Source: Kosakonia sp. BYX6
GTDB lineage: Bacteria; Pseudomonadota; Gammaproteobacteria; Enterobacterales; Enterobacteriaceae
Reading direction: 5' to 3'
Length of the DNA: 64,000 bases
Assembly: GCF_038449125.1 (NCBI RefSeq)
Contig: NZ_CP151800.1
Span: forward strand, 4,188,406-4,252,405
Shown: piece by piece, positions 45,403 through 60,387 of the stretch
How the letters are laid out: each line of letters starts with the position of its first letter
Numbering within the stretch: the stretch's first letter is position 1
The notes under the pieces: generated by a model
The model's database searches: none
The model's input: the letters and a program-made list of their open reading frames with translations, nothing else
What the model was told of the DNA's origin: nothing
Made by a program: the position numbers and the translations under genes

Positions 45403-47838
45403 TTACTCCGCGTTTTTCTTTTTCGCGGCGCGTTTTGCTTTGGTGGCGGCAGCGATTTTTTGCGTTTTATTAGACGGCTTTTTGGCTTTCTTCGGTCTGC
45501 CTTTGCCAGCCTCGCCGCGGAAGGCGCTGTCTGGCTCAAAATTCACCTTTTTGCCCGCCTGGCGGCGCGGTGGCTTTCTACTGGTGCCGTTTTTGCCCGC
45601 GGCGCCTTTTTTGCTGCGTTCACGCTCGGTTTTGCCTGGATTACGTGGCGCGCGCTCGCTGGAGATCAGTGAGAAGTCGATCTTGCGCTCGTCCATATTC
45701 ACCGCTTCCACCTTCACCTGCACCCGATCGCCCAAGCGATAAGTTTGGCCGCCGGATTCGCCAATCAGACGCTGACCAATCTGGTCGAAACGGTAGTAGT
45801 CGTTATCCAGCGAGGAGACATGCACCAGGCCGTCGATAAACAGATCGTCGAGGCGCACAAAGAACCCAAAACCGGTGACGCTGGCGATAACGCCAGGGAA
45901 GGTGTTGCCCACCTGATCCTGCATAAAGTCGCACTTCAGCCAATCCGACACATCGCGGGTCGCTTCATCGGCGCGGCGTTCGGCCATCGAACAGTGCTGA
46001 CCCAGTTGCAGCACCTCTTCCATGCTGTAATGCCAGCCGCCGGTTTCGGTGCTGTTGCCCTTCAGGCCCTGCTCTTTCGCCAGCAGATACTTGATGGCGC
46101 GGTGCAGTGACAAGTCCGGGTAACGGCGGATCGGCGAGGTAAAGTGCGCATAAGATTGCAGCGCCAGGCCGAAGTGACCGCGATTTTCCGGATCGTAAAT
46201 CGCCTGTTTCATCGAACGCAGCAGCATGGTTTGCAGCATTTCGTGATCCGGCCGATCGGCGATGGATTCCAGCAGCGCGGCGTAATCGCGCGGCTCCGGT
46301 TTGTTACCGCCTGGCAGCTCCAGACCAAGCTCGGCGAGCACGGTACGGAATGCGGTGATCGCATCGTTGGTCGGCTTATCGTGAATACGGAACAGCGCCG
46401 GTTCTTCGGCTTTCTCGACAAAACGTGCCGCAGAGATGTTGGCGAGGATCATGCACTCTTCTATCAGCTTGTGCGCGTCGTTACGCTGCGTCTGCTCGAT
46501 ACGCTCAATGCGACGCTCGGCGTTGAAGATAAACTTCGCTTCTTCGCTTTCAAACGAGATACCACCGCGCTCGCTGCGGGCCTGATCGAGCGTTTTATAC
46601 AGGTTATGCAGTTCTTCGATGTGCTTCACCAGCGGCGCATACTGCTCGCGCAGTTCCTGATCGCCTTGCAGCATATGCCACACTTTGGTGTAGGTCAGAC
46701 GCGCGTGGGAGCTCATCACCGCTTCGTAAAACTTATAACCGGTCAAACGCCCTTTTGAGGAGATGGTCATTTCACAGACCATGCACAGGCGATCCACCTG
46801 CGGGTTCAGGGAGCATAAACCGTTGGAAAGCACTTCCGGCAGCATCGGCACAACTTGCGATGGGAAGTAGACCGATGTACCGCGATTGCGGGCTTCGTTA
46901 TCCAGCGGCGTGCCGTGGCGAACGTAGTAACTCACATCGGCAATCGCTACCCATAAGCGCCAGCCGCCGCCGCGTTTCTTCTCGCAGAACACCGCGTCAT
47001 CAAAGTCGCGGGCGTCTTCGCCATCAATGGTTACCAGCGGCAGGTCGCGCAAATCGACGCGTCCGGCTTTCGCCTCTTCCGGCACCTGCTCTTTCAGCCC
47101 GGCAATCTGTTTCTCGACTTCCGGCGGCCACTGGTAGGGAATTTCGTGGGTGCGCAGCGCCATGTCCACGGCCAGGCCGGTGCCCATGTTATCGCCGAGC
47201 ACTTCGACGATTTTACCCAGCGCTTTGGTGCGGCGAGTTGGGCGCTGTGTCAGTTCCACCACCACCACAAAGCCCATGCGCGCGCCCATAATTTCTTCGG
47301 GCGGGATGAGGATATCAAAGCTCAGACGGCTGTCGTCCGGCACCACGAAACCGACGCCAGCATCGGTAAAGTAACGGCCCACGATCTGACCGGTTTTCGG
47401 CACCAAGATACGCACGATGCGCGCTTCGCGACGGCCTTTACGGTCGGCGCCCAGCGGTTGAGCCAGCACCTGATCGCCGTGGATGCAGGTTTTCATCTGT
47501 TCGCTGGAGAGATAGAGATCGTCCTTGCGGCCTTCGACACGCAGGAAACCATACCCATCGCGATGACCGATGACCACGCCTTTCAGCAGGTCCAGACGTT
47601 CCGGTAAGGCGTAGCACTGGCGGCGGGTAAAGACGAGTTGTCCGTCGCGCTCCATGGCGCGCAGACGGCGGCGCAGTGCTTCGTTTTGTTCTTCGCCTTC
47701 GATATTTAGCTCAATGGCCAGTTCGTCCCGGCTGGCGGGTCTTTCGCGTTTAGAGAGGTGGTCGAGGATAAATTCGCGGCTGGGAATGGGGTTGGTATAT
47801 TTTTCAGATTCGCGTTCGAGGAAAGGATCTTGTGACAT
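45403..47838 (-). CDS. rnr: Ribonuclease R
   Basis: 811 residues (E. coli 813). The N-terminal HTH/cold-shock domains are followed by the RNB catalytic domain with [12 protein letters not shown] (the aspartates hold Mg), S1 domain near 645-725, and a Lys-rich tail ([23 protein letters not shown]). It is a processive 3'-5' exoribonuclease that degrades structured RNA and helps in rRNA quality control and trans-translation. The ATG at 47838 (MSQDPF) follows GGAGGA; the reading back to 47880 runs into nsrR and is not used. It follows nsrR by 38 bp. Confidence 0.98.
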   Translation of the reverse strand: MSQDPFLERESEKYTNPIPSREFILDHLSKRERPASRDELAIELNIEGEEQNEALRRRLRAMERDGQLVFTRRQCYALPERLDLLKGVVIGHRDGYGFLRVEGRKDDLYLSSEQMKTCIHGDQVLAQPLGADRKGRREARIVRILVPKTGQIVGRYFTDAGVGFVVPDDSRLSFDILIPPEEIMGARMGFVVVVELTQRPTRRTKALGKIVEVLGDNMGTGLAVDMALRTHEIPYQWPPEVEKQIAGLKEQVPEEAKAGRVDLRDLPLVTIDGEDARDFDDAVFCEKKRGGGWRLWVAIADVSYYVRHGTPLDNEARNRGTSVYFPSQVVPMLPEVLSNGLCSLNPQVDRLCMVCEMTISSKGRLTGYKFYEAVMSSHARLTYTKVWHMLQGDQELREQYAPLVKHIEELHNLYKTLDQARSERGGISFESEEAKFIFNAERRIERIEQTQRNDAHKLIEECMILANISAARFVEKAEEPALFRIHDKPTNDAITAFRTVLAELGLELPGGNKPEPRDYAALLESIADRPDHEMLQTMLLRSMKQAIYDPENRGHFGLALQSYAHFTSPIRRYPDLSLHRAIKYLLAKEQGLKGNSTETGGWHYSMEEVLQLGQHCSMAERRADEATRDVSDWLKCDFMQDQVGNTFPGVIASVTGFGFFVRLDDLFIDGLVHVSSLDNDYYRFDQIGQRLIGESGGQTYRLGDRVQVKVEAVNMDERKIDFSLISSERAPRNPGKTERERSKKGAAGKNGTSRKPPRRQAGKKVNFEPDSAFRGEAGKGRPKKAKKPSNKTQKIAAATKAKRAAKKKNAE

Positions 47839-47876
47839 TGCGGTTCCTCCGTTGTCAGCTCTGGTAGAATTCTTCG

Positions 47877-48302
47877 TCATTCCACCAGCAATAATTTGTA
47901 AAGCGGTTGATTCTCTTCAACCAAATCGGCAAGCGTGAAGTTATCCAGTTCCTTAAGAAAACTTTGCACGGCTTTAGAAAGCGCTAGTTTCAAGCGGCAA
48001 GCACTGGTGATGTGGCAAAATTCGCTGCTGCAATTGACCAGCGACAGCGGCTCAAGAGAGCGAACAACATCACCAATACGAATATCCTGCGCGGGTTTAC
48101 CCAAGCGGATCCCCCCGTTTTTCCCACGCACAGCCGCGACATAGCCTTCACGGCTTAGCTGATTGATTATCTTAACCATATGATTACGGGACACGCCATA
48201 CGTTTCTGTTACTTCAGTAATGTTGGTCATTTGTCCTTCCGGCAACGACGCCATGTAGATCAGGGCGCGCAAACCGTAATCGGTAAAGCTCGTTAACTGC
48301 AC
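47877..48302 (-). CDS. nsrR: Nitric-oxide-sensing repressor NsrR
   Basis: 141 residues, as in E. coli. Rrf2-family winged helix ([47 protein letters not shown]) and three Fe-S cysteines at 91, 96 and 102 ([15 protein letters not shown]). NO destroys the cluster and lifts repression of NO-defence genes; ytfE in this window carries a matching operator. First gene of the nsrR-rnr operon, which no longer runs directly into rlmB. Confidence 0.97.
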   Translation of the reverse strand: MQLTSFTDYGLRALIYMASLPEGQMTNITEVTETYGVSRNHMVKIINQLSREGYVAAVRGKNGGIRLGKPAQDIRIGDVVRSLEPLSLVNCSSEFCHITSACRLKLALSKAVQSFLKELDNFTLADLVEENQPLYKLLLVE

Positions 48303-48419
48303 ATCAACCTCAATAAAAGGGAAAAATGAAGATACCCGCAGGTATTGACTCTATTGATGATAAACCAGCCACCAGCTCGGTCGCTAATTTATTTGAACAG
48401 AAGGGTGAAAAAAGCGAGG

Positions 48420-48443
48420 AAAAGGGCGCGAAAAACGCGCCCT
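48420..48443 (-). terminator. Terminator of purA
   Basis: Minus-strand AGGGCGCG-TTTTT-CGCGCCCT followed by a short T run, 10 nt after the purA stop. The remaining 140 bp up to the nsrR start should hold the nsrR promoter. Confidence 0.8.
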
Positions 48444-48452
48444 GGAGTCATA

Positions 48453-49754
<1,302 letters not shown>

Positions 49755-49853
49755 TCAAAATCACCGTTTGCTTAAAAATGGATTCTACCACCGCTTTTTT
49801 TCAGGTACAGCACTTTTTCCGTGCAAAATTGTCTAAAGAATGGCGTTTTTGGC

Positions 49854-50051
49854 TCAGCCAATCGTTTTCCTCAACATGTAGTAGACAACCACTCCTGCGA
49901 CCACAAGCCCACCGCCAAAACGACGTAAAAGATTATCCGGCAACAGGGTTAGCGAGGCGATCATTCGCCGCCAACCACGCGGATAAAGCATCGGGCCAAG
50001 ACCTTCAAGTACCAAAACCAGCGCCAGCGCGAGCCAGATTGTCGAATTCAT
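49854..50051 (-). CDS. yjeT: YjeT, small DUF2065 membrane protein
   Basis: 65 residues with hydrophobic segments at about 2-20 and 45-62 (STIWLALALVLVLEGLGPMLYPRGWRRMI, VVAGVVVYYML). It matches E. coli YjeT; function unknown. It lies between hflC and purA as in relatives, behind a strong terminator. Confidence 0.92.
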   Translation of the reverse strand: MNSTIWLALALVLVLEGLGPMLYPRGWRRMIASLTLLPDNLLRRFGGGLVVAGVVVYYMLRKTIG

Positions 50052-50065
50052 TCTTGATCCTTATA

Positions 50066-50101
50066 AAACAAAACCACCGCCCGGATTCAGGCGGTGGTTT
50101 T
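50066..50101 (-). terminator. Terminator after hflC
   Basis: AAACCACCGCC pairs with GGCGGTGGTTT; a T-rich tail follows on the minus strand. It closes the amiB-to-hflC superoperon. Confidence 0.9.
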
Positions 50102-50126
50102 AGTAATGAAAACCGCTGGCGCTATC

Positions 50127-51131
50127 TTAGCGTGTCGCGGAAGTCGGTGTCTTCATATAACGGAAGAAATCGCTATCCGGGCTGAGCACCATCACATCCT
50201 GGTTGCTCTCGAAACTGCTTTCATAGGCACGCAGGCTACGGATAAAGGCATAGAAGTCTGGATCCTGGCTGAACGCATCAGCAAACAGTTTCGCCGCTTC
50301 GGCATCGCCTTCACCGCGCAGAATACGCCCCTGACGCTCGGATTCCGCCAGTGTTTTGGTCACTTCGTAATCCGCTGTGGCACGCAGTTTTTCCGCTTCT
50401 TCCTGGCCTTGTGAACGGTGACGACGGGCAACCGCTTCACGCTCAGCGCGCATACGGTTGTAGATCGCATCCGACACTTCGGTTGGCAGGTTGATCTGCT
50501 TAATACGCACATCCACCACTTCAATACCTAACGCCGCCATACTGTTCGGGTTGACAACCGGCACTTTGCCGTTAGTTTCAGCCTGAACGCGCTCTGCGGC
50601 TTTAGCGATCGCATCGTCCGCCGCGGGCGTAGACACTTCATCTTCCGTACCGGCAGAACCGGAGTTCAGCGCATCGCGGACTTCCAGTGTCAAACGACCG
50701 CGGGAGTCGGTAACGATGTCTTTCACATCCAGACGACCAATTTCAGAACGCAGACGGTCAGAGAACTTACGTTTCAGCAGCACTTCCGCCTGGGAGACGT
50801 CACCGCCGCCGGTGGCCAGGTAGTAACGGCTGAAATCGCTGATACGCCACTTGATGTACGAATCGACGATCAGGTCTTTCTTCTCTTTGGTCACAAAGCG
50901 GTCTGCCTGGTTATCCATGGTCTGGATACGCGCATCAAGCAATTTGACCGATTCGATAAACGGCAGCTTAAAGTGCAGGCCCGGCTCGAAGACCAATGGT
51001 TTGTTGTCATCGTCGCGCAGCACTTTACCAAAGCGCAGCGAAATCCCGCGCTCGCCTTCTTTCACCACGAAAATAGAGGTGTAAAGCACTACCAGCACGA
51101 TGATGATGATCGCGATAACTGACTTACGCAT
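50127..51131 (-). CDS. hflC: HflC, FtsH protease regulator (SPFH/band-7)
   Basis: 334 residues: one N-terminal membrane anchor (VIAIIIIVLVVLYTSIFVV) then a periplasmic SPFH/prohibitin domain. With HflK it forms a cage around FtsH and modulates its proteolysis. It starts 2 bp after the hflK stop, indicating coupled translation. Confidence 0.97.
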   Translation of the reverse strand: MRKSVIAIIIIVLVVLYTSIFVVKEGERGISLRFGKVLRDDDNKPLVFEPGLHFKLPFIESVKLLDARIQTMDNQADRFVTKEKKDLIVDSYIKWRISDFSRYYLATGGGDVSQAEVLLKRKFSDRLRSEIGRLDVKDIVTDSRGRLTLEVRDALNSGSAGTEDEVSTPAADDAIAKAAERVQAETNGKVPVVNPNSMAALGIEVVDVRIKQINLPTEVSDAIYNRMRAEREAVARRHRSQGQEEAEKLRATADYEVTKTLAESERQGRILRGEGDAEAAKLFADAFSQDPDFYAFIRSLRAYESSFESNQDVMVLSPDSDFFRYMKTPTSATR

Positions 51132-51133
51132 CG

Positions 51134-52390
51134 TTATTCCCCCTGACGCTGGTAGTCGTTACGCTGCGCGTTAACGCGGCGTTGGTCCATGATGTCTCCC
51201 GCGGACGTGGCCGGGGCGCTGTTCGCACTGCCGCCAGAGTTTGACGCAGGTGGCAGGCGCAGCAAATTATTCGCGCCACTGCTGTCACTCTTTGCCGCAG
51301 GCGCATTACCGCCTTTCAGCATTTGATCCAGCGGCAGAACCATCAAGTTGCCGCCTTTGTCATTAACCAGCACTTTGCGGGTATGGCTCAGCACTTTTTC
51401 CATGGTTTCGATGTACAGACGCTCGCGGGTGATTTCCGGTGCGGCTTTGTATTCCGGCAGAAGCTTGGCAAAACGCGCCACTTCACCCTGCGCTTCCAGG
51501 ATGGTCTGCGTTTTGTACGCACGCGCTTCTTCCAGAATACGTTGCGCCTGGCCGTTCGCACGCGGCTGCACTTCGTTGGTGTACGCTTCCGCTTCACGGA
51601 TGTACTGCTGCTCGTTTTCACGGGCGGCAATGGCGTCATCAAATGCGGCTTTCACCTCTTCCGGCGGACGTGCAGCCTGGAAGTTAACGTCCAACAGGGT
51701 GATACCCATGTTGTACGGACGAATGGTCTCTTCCAGCTCGCGCTGGGTATCGCTACGAATAACGGTACGACCTTCGGTCAGAATGCGGTCCATCGTATAT
51801 TTACCGATGACGCCGCGCAGGGCGCTGTCCGTCGCCTGGCGCAAACTGTCGTCGGCGCTGGTGACGCTAAACAGATAGCGCTCAGGATCGGTCACGCGGT
51901 ACTGCACGTTCATTTCCACACGCACCACGTTTTCATCAGAAGTGAGCATGACGCCGGAGGCCGCCAGTTCGCGAACGGATTCAACGTTTACCGCTGTTAC
52001 GTTATCGATAAAGGTCGGTTTCCAGTTCAGACCCGGCTCGACCAGATGGCTGAACTTGCCGAAGCGCGTTACCACGCCGCGTTCCGCTTCTTTAATGGTG
52101 TAGAACCCGGTCGCCGCCCAAATAATTACGGCCGCAGCGGCAACGATGCCGACAACGCGCCCGCCCATTTGACCACGCGGGCCAGAGGAACCTGGATTAC
52201 CGCCGCCGGTGCTTTTACCACCGCCCAGGCCACCGAGCTTTTTGCTCAGTTTGCGGAAAATATCATCCAGATCAGGTGGCCCCTGATCGCGACCGCCTTT
52301 GTTTCCATTTCCCTCAGAGTTGCCGCCTGGTTTGCTGCTTCCCCACGGGTCGCGGTCTTGTCCGTTGTTACCGGGCTGATTCCACGCCAT
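51134..52390 (-). CDS. hflK: HflK, FtsH protease regulator (SPFH/band-7)
   Basis: 418 residues (E. coli 419). A Gly/Asn-rich cytoplasmic N-terminus (about 1-75) precedes a membrane span (about 78-98: VVGIVAAAAVIIWAATGFYTI), the SPFH domain and a long coiled-coil region. Partner of HflC in the FtsH holocomplex. Between hflX and hflK a hairpin (GCCCGCTGGCGGGC) without a T run is visible. Confidence 0.97.
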   Translation of the reverse strand: MAWNQPGNNGQDRDPWGSSKPGGNSEGNGNKGGRDQGPPDLDDIFRKLSKKLGGLGGGKSTGGGNPGSSGPRGQMGGRVVGIVAAAAVIIWAATGFYTIKEAERGVVTRFGKFSHLVEPGLNWKPTFIDNVTAVNVESVRELAASGVMLTSDENVVRVEMNVQYRVTDPERYLFSVTSADDSLRQATDSALRGVIGKYTMDRILTEGRTVIRSDTQRELEETIRPYNMGITLLDVNFQAARPPEEVKAAFDDAIAARENEQQYIREAEAYTNEVQPRANGQAQRILEEARAYKTQTILEAQGEVARFAKLLPEYKAAPEITRERLYIETMEKVLSHTRKVLVNDKGGNLMVLPLDQMLKGGNAPAAKSDSSGANNLLRLPPASNSGGSANSAPATSAGDIMDQRRVNAQRNDYQRQGE

Positions 52391-52473
52391 GTATGTGCTC
52401 CATATAGATATCGTGCGGTGTATGCCCGCTGGCGGGCACCCCCAAAGGGGAAAAAATCTTCAGGTGTTGCCGG

Positions 52474-53754
52474 TCAAACGATGTACTCTTCGAGTGCCGG
52501 TTCTTGTTTACAGAGTCGACGCCAGTCGACGATCGGCATACGAACCTGCATGCCCACGCTGCCATCGTCTTCCATCCACTCTTTTTCTATCGCCTGAAGC
52601 TGGTAAAACCGGCTTCTTAAACGTCCTTCCTGCGCGGGCAGTCGCAGCGTATGCTGCGCGACTTCACCTGCAAGGCGTTCTGTCAAAGCCTGGAATAACA
52701 GTGGTACGCCAACCCCGGTCTGCGCAGAAAGCCAGACGCGGATTGGTTTGTTCTCTTCATCCCTGTCGATACGCGGCTCGAAATCTTCCAACATATCGAT
52801 TTTGTTCATCACCAGCAGCGTCGGGATCTCGTGTGCTTCGATCTCTTCCAGCACAGTATTCACTGCATCGATGTTTTCCTGCACACGCACATCAGCAGCG
52901 TCAATCACGTGCAGCAACAGCGTCGCCTGGCGCGTCTCTTGCAGCGTCGCTTTAAACGCGGCGACCAGATCGTGCGGCAGATGCCGGATAAAGCCAACGG
53001 TATCAGCCAGTACGGTTTCGCCCACATCCGCTACGTCAATACGGCGCAGCGTGGGATCCAACGTCGCGAACAGCTGATCGGCGGCATACACCTGCGCTTC
53101 GGTTATCTGGTTAAACAACGTCGATTTACCGGCGTTGGTGTAACCCACCAGCGAAACCGTTGGGATATCGGCTTTCGTACGGGAGCGACGCCCCTGTTCA
53201 CGCTGTTTTTCAACCTTTTCGAGGCGCGAGAGGATCTGGGTAATACGATTACGCAACAAACGACGGTCGGTTTCGAGCTGGGTTTCACCCGGACCGCGCA
53301 AACCAATCCCGCCCTTTTGCCGTTCAAGGTGGGTCCAGCCACGCACCAGACGCGTCGCCAGATGGCGCAACTGCGCCAGCTCAACTTGCAATTTCCCCTC
53401 GTGCGTACGAGCACGCTGGGCAAAAATATCCAATATAAGACCCGTGCGATCGATAACCCGACATTCGCACAGTCGCTCCAGGTTACGTTCCTGGGCTGGG
53501 GTTAGCGCATGATCGAAGAGCACGACGGATGCACCCGCTGCTTTTACGGCATCTGCAATTTCTACTGCTTTACCTTCACCAACAAAATACTTGGGATGCG
53601 GTGCTTTACGGCTACCGGTAATCACCTGCATTGCTTCGACACCGGCGGAAGAGACCAGAGCTTCAAACTCCTGGAGATCTTCCATATCTTTGTCTTGCGA
53701 AAAATAGATGTGTACCAGTACCGCCTGCTCACCGGCGTCATAACGGTCAAACAA
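52474..53754 (-). CDS. hflX: Ribosome-associated GTPase HflX
   Basis: 426 residues, as in E. coli. The N-terminal HflX domain (about 1-195) is followed by the GTPase domain with P-loop [10 protein letters not shown]3 DTVGF and G4 NKID. It splits stalled or hibernating ribosomes, notably in heat shock. It follows hfq by 76 bp; an imperfect CGGGGA/TCCCCG hairpin in that gap may attenuate transcription. Confidence 0.98.
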   Translation of the reverse strand: MFDRYDAGEQAVLVHIYFSQDKDMEDLQEFEALVSSAGVEAMQVITGSRKAPHPKYFVGEGKAVEIADAVKAAGASVVLFDHALTPAQERNLERLCECRVIDRTGLILDIFAQRARTHEGKLQVELAQLRHLATRLVRGWTHLERQKGGIGLRGPGETQLETDRRLLRNRITQILSRLEKVEKQREQGRRSRTKADIPTVSLVGYTNAGKSTLFNQITEAQVYAADQLFATLDPTLRRIDVADVGETVLADTVGFIRHLPHDLVAAFKATLQETRQATLLLHVIDAADVRVQENIDAVNTVLEEIEAHEIPTLLVMNKIDMLEDFEPRIDRDEENKPIRVWLSAQTGVGVPLLFQALTERLAGEVAQHTLRLPAQEGRLRSRFYQLQAIEKEWMEDDGSVGMQVRMPIVDWRRLCKQEPALEEYIV

Positions 53755-53830
53755 GCGTAAACCCTCATAAAATACCAGCGGGGAACACAGCTTAACTGGC
53801 TCCCCGATCTGGAAAATCAGCCTTCAAACC

Positions 53831-54148
<318 letters not shown>

Positions 54149-54232
54149 TTATATGCTTGTTTTGTACTTAGAACCCGTAAGTTCTGAAAACTGCGTAAAA
54201 ATTCGCGCACGATACGACTTAATTGTACACAT

Positions 54233-55183
54233 TCACCTTGCGATAGCACGAACAACCTGTAACACATCACGGTAAGACTTTTCCGGCTTTTCACTCTCTA
54301 ACCAGTGAACGCCATCCCAGCCCCGCAACCAGGTGATCTGTCGCTTGGCTAACTGCCTCGTGGCGCAAATACCTCGATAAACCATTTCATCGTATGAAAT
54401 CTCGCCTTCAAGATATGACCACATCTGGCGATAACCCACACAACGAATGGAAGGCATATCCGTATGCAAATCTCCGCGAGCAAAAAGCGCCCGCACTTCT
54501 GCTTCAAAACCTGAAGCTAACATCTGATGAAAACGCTGCTCGATTCGTTGATGGAGCAGTTCACGGCTCGCCGGGGCGATGGCGAACTGAAGCACCTGGT
54601 AAGGCAGAGCGTCTCCTGACGTTTGCGTCAGATCCGTTAAAGTTTTACCCGAAATGAAAAAAACTTCCAGTGCCCGGGAAAGCCTTTGCGGATCATTTGG
54701 ATGAATCCGCGCTGCCGCAACGGGATCGATCTCCCGCAACTGCTGATGCAACGCTTCCCATCCGCGCTCTGCCGCCTGTTTTTCAATTCCTGCTCTTACT
54801 TCCGGGTCCGCTGACGGCAGGGGCGATAACCCTTCCAGCAACGCCTTAAAGTAGAGCATGGTGCCGCCCACCAGCAGAGGAATCCGCCCTGCATCGCTAA
54901 TCTCTTTCATTTCCGCCAGTGCATCACGGCGAAAATCAGCCGCCGAATACGCCTGCGACGGATCGAGAATATCCAGTAACCGGTGCGGTGCGGCTTGCAG
55001 TTCTTCCGCGTTCGGCTTAGCGGTACCGATATCCATGCCCTGATAGATAAGGGCTGAATCTACGCTTATCAACTCTACTGGCAAAACTTTACGTAGCTCA
55101 ATGGCTAATACCGTTTTGCCGGAGGCCGTCGGCCCCATCAAAAAAATCGCCTTCGGCAGGCTTGCTTTACTGACTTCACTCAT
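54233..55183 (-). CDS. miaA: tRNA dimethylallyltransferase MiaA
   Basis: 316 residues, as in E. coli. The P-loop GPTASGKT is at residues 17-24, with [16 protein letters not shown] and the tRNA-binding insert. It adds dimethylallyl to A37 of tRNAs reading UNN codons. It overlaps mutL by 8 bp. Confidence 0.99.
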   Translation of the reverse strand: MSEVSKASLPKAIFLMGPTASGKTVLAIELRKVLPVELISVDSALIYQGMDIGTAKPNAEELQAAPHRLLDILDPSQAYSAADFRRDALAEMKEISDAGRIPLLVGGTMLYFKALLEGLSPLPSADPEVRAGIEKQAAERGWEALHQQLREIDPVAAARIHPNDPQRLSRALEVFFISGKTLTDLTQTSGDALPYQVLQFAIAPASRELLHQRIEQRFHQMLASGFEAEVRALFARGDLHTDMPSIRCVGYRQMWSYLEGEISYDEMVYRGICATRQLAKRQITWLRGWDGVHWLESEKPEKSYRDVLQVVRAIAR

Positions 55184-57035
55184 GTTTCAGGGCGTTCATC
55201 GCCATTTGTAAATCAATAGGTTGTAATAAACCATCCGGCGGGGTCTTTACCAGATGCGGACAAAGCCGTTCGACGTCGGCCAACAACGTAATCGCCTGGG
55301 CGACATTCCACTGCTCATGCTCGCTCGCCAGATGGCGCGCCAGCCAGTGGGCGATATTCACCGCATCAATGCTTGTCTGCTGCGCCAGGTAGCCTATCAG
55401 GTCAGGAATCAAGTTTTGTAAATTTTGTTGGCGCAAGGGTAAAGGCACAGCGCGAATGGTGACGTGCTGACCATCGGGGACAAATTCGATGCCCATTTCC
55501 GCCAATACCGGCTGCGCACGTTTGAGTGCCGCACTCTCTTCGCTGGAAATTTTTAAACGCACCGGAATCAGCAATGGCTGCCCGCAAGCGGGTGCGTTGT
55601 TAGGGGATAATTGCGCATGGCGCAGCCATCGTTCCGCGACCGGCAACGCCAGCAAGGCAAGCTTGCCTTCGCGTTCGAGCAGCGCAAAGTATGGCTCAAT
55701 CAGCGTAAGCACGCGGCCAAAACTTTGGCTATGCCCGTCCAGCGCAGGCGCGGCGGGTTGTGGCTTGTTAGCTTTACGATCGGCAACCGGGGTTTCCAGC
55801 AATTGGCGATAAAGCGCGCCCTGCTGTTTTTGATAACCCGGCTGGGCATGCGGCCACACTTGCGTACCTGCATTGCCGCCGGAGTGCGAAGGCCCGGAAG
55901 ACGATGACGAATAACGCGGCGCTTCAGGTTCGCGAGCAGCCCGCGGTTCAGCAAACTGATTACGCCCCGCGGCCACACGGTTTTCTGGCAACGGGCGCGG
56001 CGCGGGTTCTTCCGTCAGCGGCAACGACGCATCCAGTTGCTGTTGCAGCACGCTCAATACGCCCTGATAGATAAAATCATGTACCAACCGCGATTGATGG
56101 AAGCGCACTTCGTGTTTTGCCGGATGCACGTTCACATCCACCTGATGCGGATCGATTTCCAGATAGAGCACGAATGCCGGCTGTTGATCCGCGCCGAGCT
56201 TATCTTCGCAAGCCTGGCGAATCGCGTGGTTAATCAGCCGATCGCGCATCATGCGGCCATTCACATAGCAGTATTGAATTTCGGCGAACGCGCTGGTGGT
56301 GTTTTTGGGGTCGGCAACCCAGCCGCGCAGGGCTAAATCACCGTGCTGCCATTCGATGGCAAGCGCTTGTTCAAGAAACGGCATGCCGCAAATCGCACCA
56401 AGGCGGCGCTCTTTTTGCCCGCCTTCAGCAACCGCACGGTACTGGCGCACCATCTTACCGTTGTGATTGAGGGTAATTGTCACGTCAAAACGCGCCAGCG
56501 CGATCCGGCGGATCACCTCATCGATATGACCAAATTCTGTTTTTTCCGTGCGCATAAACTTACGTCGCGCCGGTGTGTTGTAGAACAGATCCAACACTTC
56601 AAGGGTCGTTCCCACTGGGTGAGCGGCGGGTTTGACCGTCACCGCCATATCGCGCCCTTCGGCGTAAGCCTGCCAGGCTTCTTGCTGGTCGGCCGTGCGG
56701 GACGTGAGGGTTAAACGGGAAACGGAGCTGATACTGGCTAGCGCTTCGCCGCGAAAACCGAGGCTAATGATCGCTTCCAGGTCATCCAGCGAGGCGATTT
56801 TACTGGTGGCATGGCGCGCCAACGCCAGCGCCAGTTCATCTTTCTTGATGCCGCCGCCGTTATCACGGATGCGGATAAGTTTTGCGCCGCCGCGCTCAAT
56901 ATCGATATCGATGCGCGTTGCGCCAGCATCAAGACTGTTTTCTACCAGCTCTTTCACCACCGACGCAGGGCGTTCAACCACTTCGCCAGCGGCGATCTGG
57001 TTCGCAAGCTGTGGCGGTAGAACCTGTATCGGCAT
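55176..57035 (-). CDS. mutL: DNA mismatch repair protein MutL
   Basis: 619 residues. The N-terminal GHKL ATPase domain has [14 protein letters not shown] and [10 protein letters not shown], then the transducer domain ([11 protein letters not shown]), a variable Pro/Gln-rich linker (about 340-430) and the C-terminal dimerisation domain. It links MutS to MutH and UvrD in mismatch repair; like E. coli MutL it has no endonuclease motif that I can see. It starts 11 bp after amiB. Confidence 0.98.
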   Translation of the reverse strand: MPIQVLPPQLANQIAAGEVVERPASVVKELVENSLDAGATRIDIDIERGGAKLIRIRDNGGGIKKDELALALARHATSKIASLDDLEAIISLGFRGEALASISSVSRLTLTSRTADQQEAWQAYAEGRDMAVTVKPAAHPVGTTLEVLDLFYNTPARRKFMRTEKTEFGHIDEVIRRIALARFDVTITLNHNGKMVRQYRAVAEGGQKERRLGAICGMPFLEQALAIEWQHGDLALRGWVADPKNTTSAFAEIQYCYVNGRMMRDRLINHAIRQACEDKLGADQQPAFVLYLEIDPHQVDVNVHPAKHEVRFHQSRLVHDFIYQGVLSVLQQQLDASLPLTEEPAPRPLPENRVAAGRNQFAEPRAAREPEAPRYSSSSSGPSHSGGNAGTQVWPHAQPGYQKQQGALYRQLLETPVADRKANKPQPAAPALDGHSQSFGRVLTLIEPYFALLEREGKLALLALPVAERWLRHAQLSPNNAPACGQPLLIPVRLKISSEESAALKRAQPVLAEMGIEFVPDGQHVTIRAVPLPLRQQNLQNLIPDLIGYLAQQTSIDAVNIAHWLARHLASEHEQWNVAQAITLLADVERLCPHLVKTPPDGLLQPIDLQMAMNALKHE

Positions 57036-57046
57036 GAAAATTTTCC

Positions 57047-58390
57047 TTAGTTAAGCAGACCGTTTGCGGGTACGCCCGCGCTAGCCGTTTGCCCGCTGCC
57101 GCCCTGCGGCGCGGACTGCAACGGATGCGCAAGGAAATAGCTACGCAGCCCGCCATAAATCGCCTCGGCGATTTGCTGTTGATACGCGTCGCTACCCAGT
57201 AATCGTTCTTCGCTGCGGTTGCTGATAAAGCCCGTTTCGACTAAGACGGACGGGATGTCCGGCGAGCGCAGCACACCAAGGCTGGCATGTTCCGGGCGAC
57301 GTTTATGCAGTGAACCAATGCGCTGGAGCTGGCCCAGCATACTGGTGGCGACATCATAACCTACCCGCTGAGAATGGCCGAATTGTAAATCCAGCACCGC
57401 CTGGCTGAGATAAGGATCGGACTGGCTATTGGCCAGCACATCACCCGCCCCGCCCAATAATTCAGACTGCTTCTCATGCTGTTCCAGCCAACTCGCCATT
57501 TCACTGTTGGCACGGCGATTTGACAGCACCCACACCGAGGCACCCGTCGCATCGCGGTTCGGCGCGGCATCCGCATGAATGGAAACCAGGAAGTTGGCGT
57601 TTTGCTTACGCGCCACATCGGAACGGCCCATCACCGAAATAAAGTAGTCACCGTCGCGGGTCATCACCGGCTTAAACATCGGATCCGCATTTAAAAGCGC
57701 GCGAAGCTTACGCGCAATGGAAATGGTAACGCTCTTCTCCTGCGTTCCGCCCGCACCAATCGCGCCAGGATCCTGGCCGCCGTGCCCGGCATCAATGGCG
57801 ATAACCACTTTGTCGCCGGACGCGGTACGCGCCTGCGCCGGTCGGGTAGCCGTGTTGCTGTTGGTCACACCGGTAATGCGATCGTTATCGGGTTTGAAAG
57901 GATTTCGCGCTGGCTTTGTCTGTTGCGGCGCGGTTTGTCGCGGCGTTACTGCGGGCGGTTCAACGCGTTTCACCACCGCTTTTGGCGGCGAAGGCGGTGG
58001 CGGCACGTCGGCATCAATGGTGAACACCACCATGTAACCCGCGCCGTTTTTCTGCTTCACCGCCCGGGTTTTGCCGTTTTGCGTCAGATCCACCACCAGC
58101 CGGATAGACTGGTTGTTTTGCGCCGTCCCGCTGCGAATGCTTTTCACAAGGTTATTGCCGCTAAACTGTAACGGCAGGCCCTGAATGATACCGGTCTGTT
58201 TGATATCCAGCGCCACACTGCGCTTACCCTGCTGCGTGAATGCGTAATCAGGATCGCCCACAAAACTGAACGTGATACGGGCCTGGCTGTCGCCATTCGA
58301 CACCTGAATATCCGCCAAACTTGCTGCTCCTGCCGAGGTACAGAGCACTAACAGCGCCAGAGCCAACCAACTTTTCACGCAAGAGATCAT
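57047..58390 (-). CDS. amiB: N-acetylmuramoyl-L-alanine amidase AmiB
   Basis: 447 residues (E. coli 445). The signal peptide ends SAGA at about 22, followed by an AMIN domain (about 25-125) that targets the septum, a Pro-rich linker, and the Amidase_3 domain with zinc ligands in [14 protein letters not shown] and SIHADA, plus VLVETGF. It cleaves septal peptidoglycan under EnvC control. The ATG at 58390 follows AAGGA and gives a normal signal peptide; the reading from 58471 overlaps tsaE and is rejected. Confidence 0.96.
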   Translation of the reverse strand: MISCVKSWLALALLVLCTSAGAASLADIQVSNGDSQARITFSFVGDPDYAFTQQGKRSVALDIKQTGIIQGLPLQFSGNNLVKSIRSGTAQNNQSIRLVVDLTQNGKTRAVKQKNGAGYMVVFTIDADVPPPPSPPKAVVKRVEPPAVTPRQTAPQQTKPARNPFKPDNDRITGVTNSNTATRPAQARTASGDKVVIAIDAGHGGQDPGAIGAGGTQEKSVTISIARKLRALLNADPMFKPVMTRDGDYFISVMGRSDVARKQNANFLVSIHADAAPNRDATGASVWVLSNRRANSEMASWLEQHEKQSELLGGAGDVLANSQSDPYLSQAVLDLQFGHSQRVGYDVATSMLGQLQRIGSLHKRRPEHASLGVLRSPDIPSVLVETGFISNRSEERLLGSDAYQQQIAEAIYGGLRSYFLAHPLQSAPQGGSGQTASAGVPANGLLN

Positions 58391-58406
58391 CCCGTCATCC
58401 TTCCAG

Positions 58407-60385
<1,979 letters not shown>

Positions 60386-60387
<2 letters not shown>
